Source: Fennellomyces sp. T-0311 (taxonomy: Eukaryota > Mucoromycota > Mucoromycetes > Mucorales > Lichtheimiaceae). From it: 64,000 nucleotides of DNA. The notes under the pieces were generated by a model. That model made no database searches, was not told the DNA's origin, and worked only from the letters and a program-made list of their open reading frames with translations. Position numbers and translations under genes: made by a program. How positions within the stretch are numbered: position 1 is the first letter of the stretch; the number at the start of each line of letters is the position of its first letter. Below, piece after piece: positions 1 through 10,612 of the stretch. The stretch lies in contig JALLLT010000081.1 in assembly GCA_025266875.1 (NCBI GenBank), forward strand, positions 26,072 through 90,071, given 5' to 3'.

Positions 1-243
1 GAGTAAGTTAGCGAGGACTTGATTCTTTTAATAGGTAGTCAGGCTGCTTAAAGAGCTGTTAAACGTAAAAAAAAACGGCAAGATAGCACGCGGCTCAGTA
101 TTTCAGTAGTGGTTGTCAGTGGTCAGAAAAGAAAAAAGGTGGTGGCGAGGTGCAGTAAGGTTTTCTCAAGATGGGACTGTGATTTCCTTTTCTTGAAAAT
201 TAGTGGAGAAAGTTAGCAGACTCGATTCTTTTAATAGGTAGAT
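1..243. repeat. ~240 bp repeat, unit A (cut by window start)
   Basis: This segment recurs, diverged, at 2240-2468 and 2469-2708. Shared landmarks are GATTCTTTTAATAGGTAG near 21-38 and 224-241, an A-run after 'gacgtaaa', a 'gttgtcagtggt(c/t)agaaaagaaaaaaggtgg' block, and 'ttttcttgaaaattag'. The copies flank the five-unit tandem array, so the array appears to have expanded between units of this older repeat. No coding potential is seen. Confidence 0.8.
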
Positions 244-327
244 AAAGTGCAGCCTTCGCTTCGCCGCAGGGTTTGTGAGCCCCTCCGCTGCGCTGCGTGT
301 CACTGCACCCTTTGGGCTGCACTTTAT
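242..327. repeat. 13 bp inverted repeat (stem-loop)
   Basis: ATAAAGTGCAGCC at 242-254 is the reverse complement of GGCTGCACTTTAT at 315-327, with a 60 nt G+C-rich loop between. It sits at the junction between the 240 bp repeat and the tandem array and could be the remnant of a small palindromic element. Function is unknown. Confidence 0.7.
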
Positions 328-447
328 TTCGCTCCACTCCGGTGTGTTTTGAGAGGCAATGTTTGATAATTTGTTTGGAAGGCAATGTTTGATAACTCAG
401 TTTGAAAGGCCGCTGTATATTGCACGGTGGTAAAGCTGCATTGTCAC

Positions 448-1830
448 TAACTACACCCTAAATGGCTAACTATACCCTAAACCCTATTGGAATGCTATTG
501 TGCATAGCATTATGCTTAGGAGCACGTCACCTGTCTCGCTACGCTCGACTGAATGATCCCCTTCGCTACGCTGCAGGTCATTCAACGGTGAGCCGGCTCA
601 TCATGATTGTTATACATAGTAAAGACACATTAATTCACCTGGTTAGGTTAAGATAGATGACAATGTTTGATCATTGTAAGGCAAGTGTATATTGCACGCT
701 GACAAAGCTGCACTGCCACTAACTACACCCTAAATGGCTAACTATACCCTAAATGACTATCTACACCCTAAACCCTATAGGAATGCTATTGTGTATATTA
801 TCATGCTTAGGAGCACGTCACCTGTCTCGCTATGCTCGACTGAATGATCCCCTTCGCTGCGCTGCAGGTCATTCAACGGTGAGCCGGCTCATCATGCTTG
901 CTGTTCATAATAATGACACATTAGTTTACCTGGTTGGGTTATATAGATGATAATATTTGATCATTCGGTTTGAAAGGCAACTGTATATTGCATGCAGGCA
1001 AAGCAGCATTGTCATTAACTACACGCTAAATGGCTAACTACGCCCTAAACCCTATTGGAATGCTATTGTGTATGTTACTGTGGTTAGGAGCACGTCATCT
1101 GTCTCGCTACGCTCGCCTGAATGATCCCCTTCGCTACGCTTCGGGTCATTCAACGGTGAGCCGGCTCATCATGCTTGTTCTACGTAGTAAAGATACATTA
1201 ATTCACCAGGTTGGGTTAGATAGATGACTATGTTTGATAACTTGGCTTGGAAAGCAAATGTGTATTGCGCACTGGCAAGGCTACATTGTCATTAACTACA
1301 CCCTAAACCCTATTGGAATGCTGTTGTGTATATTATTATGCTTATTATTTTGTTAAGGAGCACGTCACCTGTCTCGCTATGCTCGACTGAATAATCCCCT
1401 TCGCTGCGCTTCGGGTCATTCAACGGTGAGCCGGCTCATCATGCTTGTTCTACGTAGTAAAGATACATTAATTCACCTGGTTGGGTTAGATAGATGACAA
1501 TGTTTGATCACTTGGTTTGAAAAGCAAATGTATATTGCGCACTGGCAAAGCTGCATTGTCATTAACTACACCCTAAACCCTATTGGAATGCTGTTGTGTA
1601 TATTATTATGCTTATTATTTGTTAAGAAGCACGTCACCTGTCTCGCTATGCTCGACTGAATGATCCCCTTCGCTGCGCTGCGGGTCATTCAACGGTGAGC
1701 TGGCTCATCATGCTTGTTATTCATAGTAAAGACACATTAGTTTACCTGGTTGTCTTAGGTAGATGACAATGTATGATCATTTGATTGGAAAGGCAACTGT
1801 ATATTGCGCACTGGCAAAGCTGAACAGTTG
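448..1830. repeat. Tandem array of five ~270-290 bp units
   Basis: Five head-to-tail units are seen. The landmark GAGCACGTCA(C/T)CTGTCTCGCT begins at about 520, 811, 1088, 1358 and 1627 (A-variant in the last), giving periods of 291, 277, 270 and 269. Each unit also carries an ACCCTAAACCCTATTGG motif and a near-palindromic core (GAATGATC ... GGTCATTC) around an invariant G+C-rich stretch. Open frames of 64-65 codons in the first three units are by-products of the repeat and fail in units four and five. The unit resembles satellite DNA; homogenisation seems strongest in the G+C-rich core. Confidence 0.88.
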
Positions 1831-2239
1831 TGAGACAGTACCTAGACACGGTTTTTATAAGAAGTAAAAACTGCTTTATCAATCGTTCTCTTCCTCAACG
1901 TCATCGAACGCAGACTGGTAGAACGGGTACAGGTCATCCACCATCATTTCATAGCAAAAGTTAACAATGTACACAGGGAAGCAGCGTAGTATTTTCTTAC
2001 TGCAGAGTCACTGCTCTCTGCTGACACAGCATTCTCGACCAAAGCCTGATCATCCAACAGGTCCTGTTTGGGAGGGCGATCTAAAAGACCTTTGTAAGAA
2101 GGAAGTGAGTTGGAAAACAACAGTGTCAGTTAGCTCAGATGTAGCACTAGTTCACAACGTGAAAAGTTGCTGCTTGAAAAAAAAGTATCAGAATCTCATG
2201 ATGAACAGATGGTGAACATATTGAAAGAGGCGAAACCAA
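1831..2239. other. Spacer with no supported gene
   Basis: Short open frames occur here (1967-2215, 2167-2355), but they have no recognisable motifs. The second runs into the 240 bp repeat, so I treat both as chance. Confidence 0.5.
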
Positions 2240-2708
2240 ATGGTGGTAATGAGACCCAATTAAAAAACTCAGGTTGCTCAAAGAGTTGTCAGACGTCAAA
2301 AAAAAGGCAATATAGCATGGTCCTCAGTATTGCAATAACGGTCGTCAGTGGTTAGAAAAGAAAAAAGGTGGTGGGAAAAAAAGCTGATGGCGAGGTACAG
2401 TAAGGGTTTTTCAGAGTGAGGCTGTGATTTCCCTTTTTTGAAACTTAGCGGAATAAGTTAGCTGAAAACTCGATTCTTTTAGTAGGTAGTCAGGCTGTTC
2501 AAACAGTTGTCAGACGTAAAAAAAAGGAAAGATGGCACGGTCCTCAGTATTTCGATAATGGTTGTCAGCTGTTAGAAAAGAAAAAAGGTGGTTGTAAAAA
2601 AAAAGTTGGCAAGGTACAGTAAGGTTTTCTCAAGGTGGGACTGCAATTTCCTTTTCTTGAAAATTAGCGGAGAAAGTTAGCAGGCTCGATTCTTTTAATA
2701 GGTAGATA
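2240..2708. repeat. ~240 bp repeat, units B and C in tandem
   Basis: Two head-to-tail copies (about 2240-2468 and 2469-2708) of the unit at the window start. They are distinguished by small indels in the A-runs. Unit C ends in GATTCTTTTAATAGGTAGATAA, the same words that end unit A. The decayed Tc1-type gene starts about 60 bp downstream, so these may be terminal repeats of, or a target for, that element. Confidence 0.8.
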
Positions 2709-2768
2709 ACATCGGCACAGAGCGCAAAGAGGAAGATTTGTAGAATCTTGAAGTGACTGACGAAGATT

Positions 2769-4125
2769 ATGAAATGGCTGAAGCTAACCCTCCTCTTACG
2801 ACCGACCCTGCCTCTTCCTCTGCGCGTGCTTCTCTTGCCTGTGTCTGCCTCTCTCCCTGTGCCTGCCTCTCTCTTTGTGCCTGCCTCTCTACCCGTCTCT
2901 TCCTCTCACACTTTCTCTGTTGCTACCTCTGTTGCTACCTCTTCCTCTGTGGTTTCCTCTTCTTCTGCACCTGCTTCTATTGCCAAGAAGCAAAGGAAGC
3001 CGCGCCCTCAAATTAGGGAGTATGCCAAGTTGAAAGGTGGCGAAATCGACGTTGGCATGTCCCACCTGGTTGCAAAGGGGTACACAAAGAAAAATGCTGC
3101 CTCTGCAGCAACTGTTAAGCAGAGTACCCTCCAGACGTACGACATGAGATGTAGAGCCAATGGTAATGAGAAAGTGACGAAAAAGAAGAGAGGCCCACAA
3201 CCGAAACGAATAATCATCCCTGAGATTAAGCAGGCCATTTGTGAGTACCTTGTCCTTCACAGTATTGTGACAGTTCACCAGGTCAAAGGGATGATTGCGC
3301 AGAGGTTCAAAAAAACTATCGCATTTAACACAATGCAAAAGTATCTGTGCAAGGATTTTAAGCTTGGGCTACGTGGAGTTCATACCTGGCCTGAACTTTT
3401 GGAAGCTGACGACGAAGACGATGTGGACGGTGAAACTGTAGAAACGCAACATTAGTGCCTAGTTCTTGGCATGGATCTTATGGGTGCCCATGGAACCAAG
3501 TGTGTGTTTGTTGGCGAAGCAGGATTTGACGTCAACTACCGCCGTCGTTTCCCTTCAGGAAAAGAGGATGAACTGGTCACCATATGAGAGAGCATGGAAC
3601 CAGTTCCACAGATGAAGATTATTCTCGCAATCAAAAGCAGAAAGCTCATTCATATGAAGGAGAGCTATGTCCAGGAAAGACGACAGACGAGGATGTTCTG
3701 CGCTTTTTATAGAATTTAATAGCCCAGATGGACAAAGTTGAATTGTATTTCGGTTGGCATATTGTTTTCAATGCTGCGTCGCCAGATATGGAGAAGGCAA
3801 TTTGGCAAGCTCTCAAAGGCCATCCGTACACACCCATCTTCTTGCCACGTTGCTCCTTCTTGCACAACCTGGTGTTTAGTTTCCTCAATGAAGCAATAGT
3901 GACGATGCCGCGTAGGGAGCTGAACCCCAGGGAGAAAGGCGCATTGGATAAGGAGAAAGATAACACTAGTAATACTGGTGACAAAACACTGCATGACCAC
4001 ATGAAGGCCACAATGTTGGAAGTGCCACAGTTATGGTGCAAACCTGGGCCCTCACAGCATTTTCCGTTTCGTGCAATGCCAGTGCGTAGGTGCATTCACC
4101 ATTTCGTTCCTTTAACAGTGCTTAC
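2769..4125 (+). pseudogene. Decayed Tc1/mariner-IS630 type transposase
   Basis: The first open frame (2769-3455) starts with a low-complexity Ser/Leu/Pro tract and then a basic helix-turn-helix region (KKRGPQPKRI..., ...MQKYLCKDFKLGLRG) typical of the N-terminal DNA-binding half of fungal IS630-like transposases. After a stop the DDE half is read in pieces. 'VFVGEAGFD' near 3508-3536 is the 'F(L/V)DEAGF' motif with the catalytic Asp changed to Gly. 'IVFNAASPD' and 'FLPRCSFLHNLVFSF' in the 3728-4171 frame match the 'DNA..H' and 'SP.LNPIE' motifs, again without acidic residues. The tail 'WCKPGPSQHFPF' matches the usual 'cq.WirHs..ff' end. Several stops and frame changes occur. This is a dead copy, not a functional protein. 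Confidence 0.7.
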
Positions 4126-4145
4126 CTTCCTTTCCACGCCATTAC

Positions 4146-4690
4146 CTTCCCTACTCCATGACACTACATAATGCTTTGCCCCCTATAACCCATCATTATT
4201 TCTTCGTTGTTATATATGTATATATGCTCCCTTTTCTTTCATCTCTCAATATGTTTCCCTATGCCTTATGTATATGCTCCATTACCTATGTATATGAATT
4301 TCTTTCTATTATTTTTTCGTACTATATGTACACTGGACTTTTTAACCTACTATTAATGCTTACCTTCCTACTAATTTCATCGTTTATGCAATTTCTGTAA
4401 TAGAATGAAAGAATATGGTGCATACGTAAATACTAGCCCTGTTAAAAGAAAGTAGCCAAGTACCTAACACCATGACACATAGATTCCTACTGTGTTGAGT
4501 CATGTGTAGGTACTACGTATTCATGGAAATAGATTAAGAAAAGAAGTGTACTTCTGTAATTGTATCTGCTTATTTTAAGAAATAAGTGAACAAGAGCGAA
4601 AAAGATATACGTAAAAGAAACAAGCTGTATAGTCAGCTAAAGGTGGTTAGCAAAGTTATGACAATGGTCAAAGTACGTCACTGCATGAGC
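4146..4690. other. A+T-rich spacer, nothing supported
   Basis: Pyrimidine-rich, then A+T-rich sequence between two transposase genes. I see no terminal repeat that pairs convincingly with the other side of either neighbour. Confidence 0.5.
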
Positions 4691-4699
4691 GACATAATT

Positions 4700-5726
4700 C
4701 TAATAGTCGCTGAGGGTAACATGAGACATTGCCTCTGTTAGACGGCGTGCCACTATGTCATTTGAGCTTTCTGGCCCTTCGCTGCTGTTCTGTTCGACCA
4801 GATCCTGGTCTCCGTCATCACCCTCTTTCTCATCTTCTGATTCCGTGTCACTTAATGGATCCTGTCGATAAAGTGCCTTGACTTTCGAAAACATGTTTTC
4901 GATAGGATTCAACATAGGAGAGTATGGAGAAAGAAAAACGATCTGATGGCATTCGTCTTTAAGAGCATCTGCAATAAAGTCTGTTTTGTGGATAGATGCA
5001 TTATCACACACAAAGAAGCAGTTCTTCTTATTGTCTTTCTTCAGTTTCTTCATGACAGCTTTCACAAATGCAAGAAAGTCATAGCTGTTTGTTCCACCTT
5101 TGTCAGTCTTGATGCAGGCTTCTACAAGACCATCATTCGATATGGCCGGCACTACAGATGTAGCTTTGGACCTCATCACTGAAACGTCGACATGTGCGGG
5201 TTGACCACGCTGGGACCACGCATTGTTTCTGACCATGGTGGCATTAAAAGATGCTTCGTCTAGAAAGACACAGTTCCACTTGTAGTTGATCTTTCCGCTG
5301 TCGATGTTATCTCTAACATATTCCATACGAAGTCTTTTGGTCTTGTCACTGTTACGACGAATAGGGTACCGCTGTGCGCACTTGAGGGTGACATTGCAGC
5401 ACTGTATGAGATGCCGATAAATTGTGGAAGGATTCAATTTAACATCGAATTCCCTGCGATATCTACTCTGAAGCTGATTTAGCGTAGCTGTTTTGTGCTG
5501 CCGTATGAAATTCATGAGGAACAAATGCCCAGCAGCCATGATCTTTTGTTGACGTGCCACCGGAACACGTTCATCAGTTCGTTCAAACTGTTTAAAATGT
5601 TGCTCAATCATTGATGATGGAATCCCCATAAGTTTAGAAACGTGTGCAGGCATGTATCCAAACTGCGTCATCATTCCTACCACTTTCTCTATCACTCTTG
5701 GCGACTGAACTTCATATTTACGGCCA
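4700..5726 (-). CDS. Tc1/mariner-IS630 type DDE transposase, main exon
   Basis: This reading frame of about 340 codons has the full DDE triad in good context. The first Asp is in 'NCVFLDEASFN', the second in 'FFVCDNASIHK', and the Glu in 'LSPYSPMLNPIENMFSKVK'. The N-terminal third holds a homeodomain-like HTH ('VSKLMGIPSSMIEQHF') and a second helix-rich region ('LNPSTIYRHLIQCC'). No in-frame ATG precedes the HTH, and the frame is blocked upstream by a stop at about 5739, so the reading frame probably continues from an upstream exon through an acceptor TTAG at 5727-5730. An acidic spacer (EDEKEGDDGD) precedes the C-terminus. It would cut and paste its own element at TA sites. The terminal inverted repeats were not located. 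No stops occur in the DDE domain, so it may be intact or recently active. Confidence 0.85.
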
Positions 5727-5765
5727 CTAAGGAATATATTTTAACTTCCTTGATCAATCACGGAA

Positions 5766-6143
5766 TTAATAAGAACGATCGAGATATCTGGTATGAACAA
5801 CTCGGGTACGAGAAGTAATAGAGGCATTGAGAGCAACGCTATGTAAATGATACACGCCTTCTTCATCGCTCTCTTCCCTTTTGTTCATATCCATATCTTC
5901 GTCAATACCCCGGATTCTGTGTGCATCAGCGGCAAACTGCACAGAGTAGCCTGCTGCATGATTATCCAGGTCTTTATCATGCCACCAGTCAAGTACATCT
6001 TCCTCTTCTTGTATCTCCTCCTCCTCCTCCTCCTCCTCTTCCTCTTCCTCTTCCTCTTCCTTCTCCCCATTCTTTTGCTCGATGTCTTTAAGAAAAGTAA
6101 GAAATGATGCATGCGATGTCATTCCAATTATGTACGATACCAT
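5766..6143 (-). CDS. Acidic poly-Glu ORF, possible 5' exon of the transposase downstream
   Basis: 125 codons reading 'MVSYIIGMTSHASF...' followed by a run of about 17 Glu, then an acidic, Asp-rich C-terminal part. It lies directly upstream of, and on the same strand as, the 4700-5726 transposase exon. That exon lacks a start codon, so this could be its first exon. I could not find a donor giving the right phase with the TTAG acceptor, so the join is unproven. The Glu run is a GAG/GAA microsatellite, so chance openness of the frame cannot be excluded. Confidence 0.35.
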   Translation of the reverse strand: MVSYIIGMTSHASFLTFLKDIEQKNGEKEEEEEEEEEEEEEEEIQEEEDVLDWWHDKDLDNHAAGYSVQFAADAHRIRGIDEDMDMNKREESDEEGVYHLHSVALNASITSRTRVVHTRYLDRSY

Positions 6144-6392
6144 GTTCTTCAGTTATCGAATTTCCCATTGCTTCTCAAGAAGTTATTGCAGTAACGGATC
6201 TAGTGCGCGGTGCTCGCAAGTGTTGGATGGCACTTGGAGCAGATCGCTTTCTGGATGAACGTTGCTTTTGAATGGAACGGGTCATGAGTAAGCATAAAAA
6301 AAAGAGGTAGCGCTGTTACAATTTAATCCAACTCTGTTACTATGCCAAAGCCGTAAGTTGTGTAAAAGCTCTTTGAATGATACAACTATGTT

Positions 6393-6710
6393 TTATTTTA
6401 AATTTAGATAATGTAATTCTCCAGCAAGATGGCGAATGTCCATCTTAGCTAACTCCTGTTGTCGCTCTCTTATTTCAGGTTTCAATGAAAACAGTCCATC
6501 TGATGCTTTTTGCAGCTCCTGATCGCTAGGACCTCTCTTTCTCTTTTTGGGTTTTGCACCATCAGTAGTTTTCGTCTTCTCGGTAATACAGATGCTCTGC
6601 ACCACTTTCTTCTTCTTCAAGATCTTTTTCTTTATCGCCTTATCTTTGTATACGAGTTTCTCGGGTGAGGGTAGTGGCCTTTTACGTAAACTACTTCTTG
6701 TTATTGCCAT
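6393..6710 (-). CDS. Small Lys/Arg-rich hypothetical protein
   Basis: Starting at the Met of 'MAITRSSLRKRPLPSP' (6710), this gives about 105 residues. There are two basic clusters ('AIKKKILKKKKVV' and 'KPKKRKRGPS') that look like nuclear localisation signals, then a short helical C-terminal part ('EIRERQQELAKMDIRHLAGELHYLNLK'). An in-frame upstream Met (6764) would add 18 residues without basic character. I do not recognise a family. It could be a small nuclear protein, an exon of a larger gene, or a leftover of a transposon accessory ORF. Length and composition make it more than chance, but only modestly. Confidence 0.35.
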   Translation of the reverse strand: MAITRSSLRKRPLPSPEKLVYKDKAIKKKILKKKKVVQSICITEKTKTTDGAKPKKRKRGPSDQELQKASDGLFSLKPEIRERQQELAKMDIRHLAGELHYLNLK

Positions 6711-7044
6711 GGTTTCAGACAGAGAAGTGCGACTTACGCTGAGTGGAGAACAAACCTTACACACCTTAGATCACATGATGTATTACTTACTAACTATCGC
6801 ACCTTAATATGATAGTATCCTTTCTTCAACAGAACAGCTTATTACAACGAATTCTTTGCATACATGTTAAATCATTGCAGTTCACCGACCATTGAGATGA
6901 AGATGTTTTGCTACCATTCCAGTTTTCAAATAAATCACCTGGCAATGAACTAATCTCGCTATGAATTAACATAAGAATGGTCGGTTGTGCTTGAATTCAT
7001 GCCTGAAAACGCGTTCTTTGCACTATAAATCCCTCTCTATTTCG

Positions 7045-7440
7045 CGAAGAACTACCCACTCTTGAGTGAACAACCATCTATTCTTGGTTGAAAAAGTACC
7101 CCTTCTTGAGTGAACAACTATAGACCCTTGAGTGAACAACCACCTACTCCTGGTTGAAGAACTACCCACTCTTGGGTGAAGAGCTACCCACTTTTGAGTG
7201 AACAACCACATACTCTTGGTTGAAGAACTACCCACTCTTGAGTGAACAACCACCTACTCCTGGTTGAAAAAGTACCCACTCTTGAGTGAAAAATTATCCA
7301 CTCTTGGTTGAAAAAATTATCCACTCTTGGTCGAAAAACTACCCACTTTTGGTCGGAGAAACTACCCGCTCTTGGTTGAAAAACTACCTACTCTTGATCA
7401 AAAAACTATCCATTTCTGAGTTAAATAACCACCCATTCTT
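7045..7440. repeat. Minisatellite, ~21 bp units
   Basis: About 19 imperfect units of a ~21 bp motif (AACTACCCACTCTTGAGTG / AACCACCTACTCCTGGTTG types alternate). The alternation gives a 42 bp higher-order period in the first two-thirds; the last third drifts to AAAAACTAC(C/T)... units. 21 is a multiple of three, so both strands stay open over long stretches, which explains the repetitive open frames here; they are not taken as genes. Confidence 0.9.
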
Positions 7441-8411
7441 TCCCCATCTGACGTGCAAAATCCTGTACAGCCTTGGGAATACATTTGTTAGTGAAGAGGA
7501 ACCGGTAGCAGTGAATTGTTATCTAAGCTTTTGAAAGGGCCAGTGGAAGATTGAAAAAAGTGAAAGAAAATAGGAAAAGAAGCAGCAATAACAGTTTGCA
7601 TTAGAAACAAGAATATATGTGTAACTATTGATAGACCTGTTGGTAGCTCTGCCAACTTTCCCTTTTTTCCTTTCTCTCTCTCTTTCTCTCCCTCTTCTAT
7701 TATCATATCATATATATTATCATTATCAGTATTAAAAAAGATGTACAAAAACCAAAAACAATAAATAATATAAAAACTGGAAACCCACAAGTACCTCAAA
7801 CACCCACAATTACCTAATAGAGTAGCCCAGTAGCCAGAATCTTCTTTGCTGCGGCACTCTACATCTCAATTACTGCGGCAGCTGCACCACCACTAGCCAG
7901 CAATTAGCCTGCATGAACAACACCAATCACCTTTACCCCCACTGCTGTGGCAACTACACCATCATCAATTGGTTACTGTACGCACCTATCACAGCTAGGA
8001 TAGCTAGTACTGCGCCATTGTATCGAAAGATATAAATAAGAAGCACTTTTCATTAAATAAACATTGGTCAATTGATTACATTTATCAACATCCCAACCTA
8101 AATACTTTATAGTTATCAGTGTTGTTTAGTACCCTGCAATTAGGATTACTGTTTATCGATCAAGCAATAAAGACAATTTGCTTTACTATCCATTTTCTAT
8201 TTCCAATCCTCAATCCTCTTTAGGATCCATCTATACAAACGTCTGTAACAAACGATATTGTTGCTGGTGCTCACTCTATTTTGGTGTACTCAACTACCGA
8301 TTTATACAACAACCGACTACTATACACCTGACCCAAAACGACACCAACACTATGCATCCACTGGAAATAAAAGGCCCTACCGCACCTGATGCCTTCACTT
8401 CTTTATCCATC
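7441..8411. other. Spacer with no supported gene
   Basis: A+T-rich sequence with a C/T-rich patch (7660-7700) and a stretch rich in CCAC/CAGC words at 7820-8000. A 95-codon open frame at 8178-8465 runs into the Plavaka terminus at 8414 and is regarded as chance. Confidence 0.5.
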
Positions 8412-8695
8412 TACACACCTGGAGGTGTGAGAATATATAATAGGCAAGTCCATGTACCTCAGTAAAGTATGATTGGCTAACAGCTGCAGATAGTTGGGGG
8501 CACATGCTGGGAACTGTCTGAATACTGGGAGAAGAGACAGCTTTTTGGGAGAGACTGTTACAAACATTCTCTATTTGGAAAGAATGGTAGCACAGAGTTC
8601 GAGAGCTCTGCTAAGTCTATTATCACGAGCTGTAAGATCCATATGAGCATTAGAAACATACTTTAATCAATATAAAATAAAATGATACAGTAATA

Positions 8696-10039
8696 CACTC
8701 ATACAGAAAAAGTGTTCACCATTTCCAAATTTGGAAGGAGAAATATAAACATAACACTTCTCCTTTACGCATTTTTTGCGCTTTTTCTTTTAACTCACAA
8801 TGACACTTCAAGATACTACGAACAGCACACTAAAGAAACGTCAAGAGCTTTCAGAGGCGGAAAAAAAACAAATAATTGGAATGAAACAGGCTGGAATAAA
8901 AGTCAGCGAAATTGTACGCAGAACATTGCAAAAGCATGAAACTATCAATAGCGTGATCAAGAAGTGGAAGAAAACTGGAACAGTCAAGAATATGCCCAGG
9001 AGTGGAAGACCAGAAAAATTGACCCATAGTGATCAAATTGCTCTCGTACTTAATGCAAAACAAAATCCAATGGAACCATACTCATTCCATCAGGCGATGC
9101 TTGAACGTGCCGGTGTCTATGTCTGTAAAGATACGGTAATTAAGTATCTGCGCAAGGACGACTTTAGATCATATGTACCTGCTCGAAAGCCCGCATTGAC
9201 GCGTCGTCATGTTGCTCGACGGCTTGCGTGGGCTAGAATACACAAGAATTAGACAGTGGAAGAGTGGAGCAATGTAATCTGGTCTGACGAGTCCAGATTC
9301 ACAGTTCGCGGCAACGATGGAGGAGCTTGTGTCATCAGACGACAAGGTGAACGCTACAATGCAAGCCATATTGTTCCCACTTACAAGTTCGGCAAGGGAT
9401 CAGTGATGGTGTGGGCCTGTTTTTGGTCTGGAGGCTTCAGACCTTTGGTGTTTATGGATGGAAATGTAAATCAAGAAGCCTATGTCACCTTGCCCACCAT
9501 TTTGTCCCATGCCTCGAACAAGTCACCGGGGATACCGGCAGGGAGTTTATCTTCCAAGAGGACGGTGCTAGCTGCCACACAGGTCGCTATACAAGGTGCT
9601 ATAAAGAAGAATCTGGTATTAGAGGCTTTGGGTTCTGGCCAGCCCAAAGCCCTGATCTGAACCCGATTAAGCAAGTTTGGAATTCCTTGAAGAAGAGAAA
9701 CAAGAAGCGCCGGAAGCATATTTCCATGAAAGAAGAGCTGAAGGTCGCACTTCGCGAAGAGTGGGCTAAATTGACGACTGAATTAGCAGAGGCACTTGTA
9801 GGGAGTATGCCAGATAGCTGTAAGGCAGTCATTAAGGCCAAAGGACGGCATACAAAATATTGATCTGTACAAGTATATTCGATATTTTGTTTTTTAATAT
9901 AAATACAATTGTTTCTTCTTAGTTGGAGTTGCTGGGTCAGATTAATTGTTTTGTCAAAAAATGCCTTTAGCAAGTATATATATATTTTGGAGGCAGCGGA
10001 AATTCAAAAAAAATGGTGAGCACTTTTTCTGTCTGAGTG
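8696..10039 (+). mobile_element. Tc1-like element with TIRs, TSD TA
   Basis: The terminal repeat CACTCATACAGAAAAAGTG at 8696 is repeated inverted at the right end (CACTTTTTCTGTCTGAGTG ending 10039), with homology continuing into '(T/C)TCACCATTT'. Each end is flanked by TA (8694-8695 and 10040-10041), the target duplication expected for Tc1/mariner. Total length is 1344 bp. It is inserted in the subterminal region of the old Plavaka copy, so it is younger than that element. Confidence 0.9.
8800..9863 (+). pseudogene. Tc1-like transposase, inactivated
   Basis: The N-terminal part starts at ATG 8800 and has a bipartite paired-like HTH: 'ELSEAEKKQIIGMKQAGIKV' then the 'GRPEKLT' linker (AT-hook-like GRP). 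The DDE part shows 'VIWSDESRF' (first D), 'FQEDGASCHTG' (second D) and 'WPAQSPDLNPIKQVW'. Three lesions are visible. An in-frame TAG at 9250-9252 falls where Trp is expected in 'HKN(W)TVEEW'. A frameshift near 9490 moves the frame within 'MDGNVNQEAYV'. The third catalytic residue reads Lys instead of Glu. About 350 residues would be full length for Tc1. Without repair it cannot encode an active enzyme, so the element would depend on another source. Confidence 0.88.
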
Positions 10040-10087
10040 TATAAGTGAAAAGAATATATATATGGTGGATGTGAGAGCTCATGTATT

Positions 10088-10612
10088 CTATGGCGCATCA
10101 GTCATATAAATGCTATATAAGCTGGTTTGGATCAGATACCAGAGGGAGCTGAACTTGCTAATGTTGACGACGTAATTCCGAATCATTAAGCAGCAAGGTT
10201 GTATATTTACCACTTTGTCCAGATTCAAGCTATTAAGAGGATATAAAACCTCAGCAGGGTTGGCAGAGGCTACGATGGGATTTCCAGCGAGGTCTTTGAG
10301 ACAGGTTGAGTATATCGAATTTGGACAGAACGTTGCTACATCGGAAATATCGCGTATTGGCTGATATACTTTCAGATGAGCGAATTTCGTATTGTCCTGT
10401 GTAATTATATCTTCGATTTGTCTCAGAATATATACAGATGTCGCACAATCGACGAAAAATCCAGCAACACCTTCCTTGAAGTCTTTGCAGGCAGTATTGT
10501 TGTCGGCATATTCGCGATCTTTTTCCAAGTAAGTCTCTGTAAAATCCTTATTGATGTCCATGTACTCACCACGGCACATATAATGGTGAATATGCATGAG
10601 GATTTTTAAAGC
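10088..10612 (-). pseudogene. C-terminal fragment of Plavaka-type transposase (copy 1)
   Basis: About 165 residues align along their length with the C-terminus of the complete protein at 18208. The block 'YLEKDREYADNNTACKDFK' corresponds to 'YLGADREYSDNNTSIKEFK', 'NSIYSTCLKDLAGNPIVA' to 'YSIYSNCVKDTSGGNLIVA', and 'VVNISKFSSLWYL' to 'VVNISKFGTLWYL'. The fragment begins abruptly at about residue 'EYMDINKDF' and is preceded by CATG-rich non-homologous DNA. No catalytic region is present. Confidence 0.85.

Noticed and set aside
462..1227. Three similar 64-65 codon open frames that look like a small protein family
   Set aside because: They are copies of the satellite unit; the frame is lost in units four and five and no ribosomal or domain logic supports translation.
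7023..7534. Repetitive proteins on both strands in the minisatellite; also a possible CRISPR-like array
   Set aside because: The 21 bp period is a multiple of three, so any frame stays open. There are no unique spacers and no cas genes, and the genome is eukaryotic.
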